DNA from: Formosa haliotis
GTDB lineage: Bacteria; Bacteroidota; Bacteroidia; Flavobacteriales; Flavobacteriaceae
Reading direction: 5' to 3'
NCBI RefSeq assembly: GCF_001685485.1
Contig: NZ_BDEL01000001.1
Location: forward strand, 3,569,501-3,633,500
DNA: 64,000 nucleotides
Below the pieces are notes generated by a model that did not search any database, was not told where the DNA came from, and saw only the letters and a list, made by a program, of their open reading frames with translations. The position numbers and the translations under genes were made by a program. How positions within the stretch are numbered: position 1 is the stretch's first letter; each line of letters opens with the position of its first letter. Of the stretch, positions 63,913-64,000 are shown piece after piece.

Positions 63913-64000
63913 AATGATTTTTTAGTTAAAATTATTTATGAAATTAATTTACGATTTTTTTCGTAAACAAATTAACTTAAACGATAAGATGATTAATTTA

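Noticed and set aside
1..64000. CRISPR arrays, prophage, insertion sequences or integrases
   Set aside because: I saw no regularly spaced repeats, transposase or phage structural genes on either strand.

Overview
The window is a low-GC chromosomal segment of a member of the Bacteroidota, most likely a marine-type Flavobacteriaceae. The evidence is SusC/SusD pairs, type IX secretion (T9SS) C-terminal sorting domains, Bacteroidota promoter boxes (TTG then TAnnTTTG), an archaeal-type prolyl-tRNA synthetase, Rho with a long Asn/Lys-rich insert, and families such as BT_3928, DUF4293 and DUF1599. No species is claimed.

Region 1 (1-13.4 kb) is a polysaccharide utilization locus (PUL). A divergent membrane-bound propeller/Y_Y_Y/HTH regulator, cut by the window start, faces susC, susD, a PKD surface glycan-binding lipoprotein, two GH30 enzymes and a GH5-CBM6 enzyme. 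The enzyme set suggests beta-glucan (beta-1,6/beta-1,3, such as laminarin side chains). The regulator-susC gap carries a 31-bp tandem repeat.

Region 2 (13.4-22.5 kb) holds a TPR/HTH regulator, a very large secreted M4 (thermolysin-like) protease with a T9SS tail and an outer-membrane beta-barrel protein. The block lies between an intact DUF192 gene and a decayed copy of its 3' end. Region 3 (22.5-33.5 kb) is mainly housekeeping: lgt, yidD, cysS, folE, a FadL-like porin, a glycine-rich lipoprotein, proS, tRNA-Glu, rpsT and a BASS-family transporter. Region 4 (33.6-39 kb) holds a small metal-related locus (TonB receptor, HMA-like protein, Cys-rich protein), a nucleotidyltransferase/GHMP-kinase-like fusion and a T9SS cargo protein.

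Region 5 (39.5-52.7 kb) is core genome: tRNA-Arg, clpS, prmA, tpiA, a DppB-type permease, a BT_3928/DoxX protein, DUF1599, folP, an unknown lipoprotein, cdaA (c-di-AMP), an ABC exporter, truA, a phosphoesterase, DUF4293 and rho. Region 6 (52.7-64 kb) holds signalling genes (AraC, response regulator, multi-PAS histidine kinase) and small stress-type proteins (HPF/RaiA, YihY, CsbD, AI-2E, SRAP-like, DUF1328, an acidic lipoprotein, SYLF).

Two genes, rho and the multi-PAS kinase, are each interrupted by the apparent loss of one base in a homopolymer. This looks more like sequencing or assembly error than biology. No CRISPR array, prophage or insertion sequence was recognised. The best candidates for something less ordinary are the nucleotidyltransferase/GHMP fusion, the SRAP-like protein without its catalytic Cys2, the 31-bp operator-like repeat, the 9.15-kb block flanked by a partial gene duplication, and a 140-bp element with 18-bp inverted ends.
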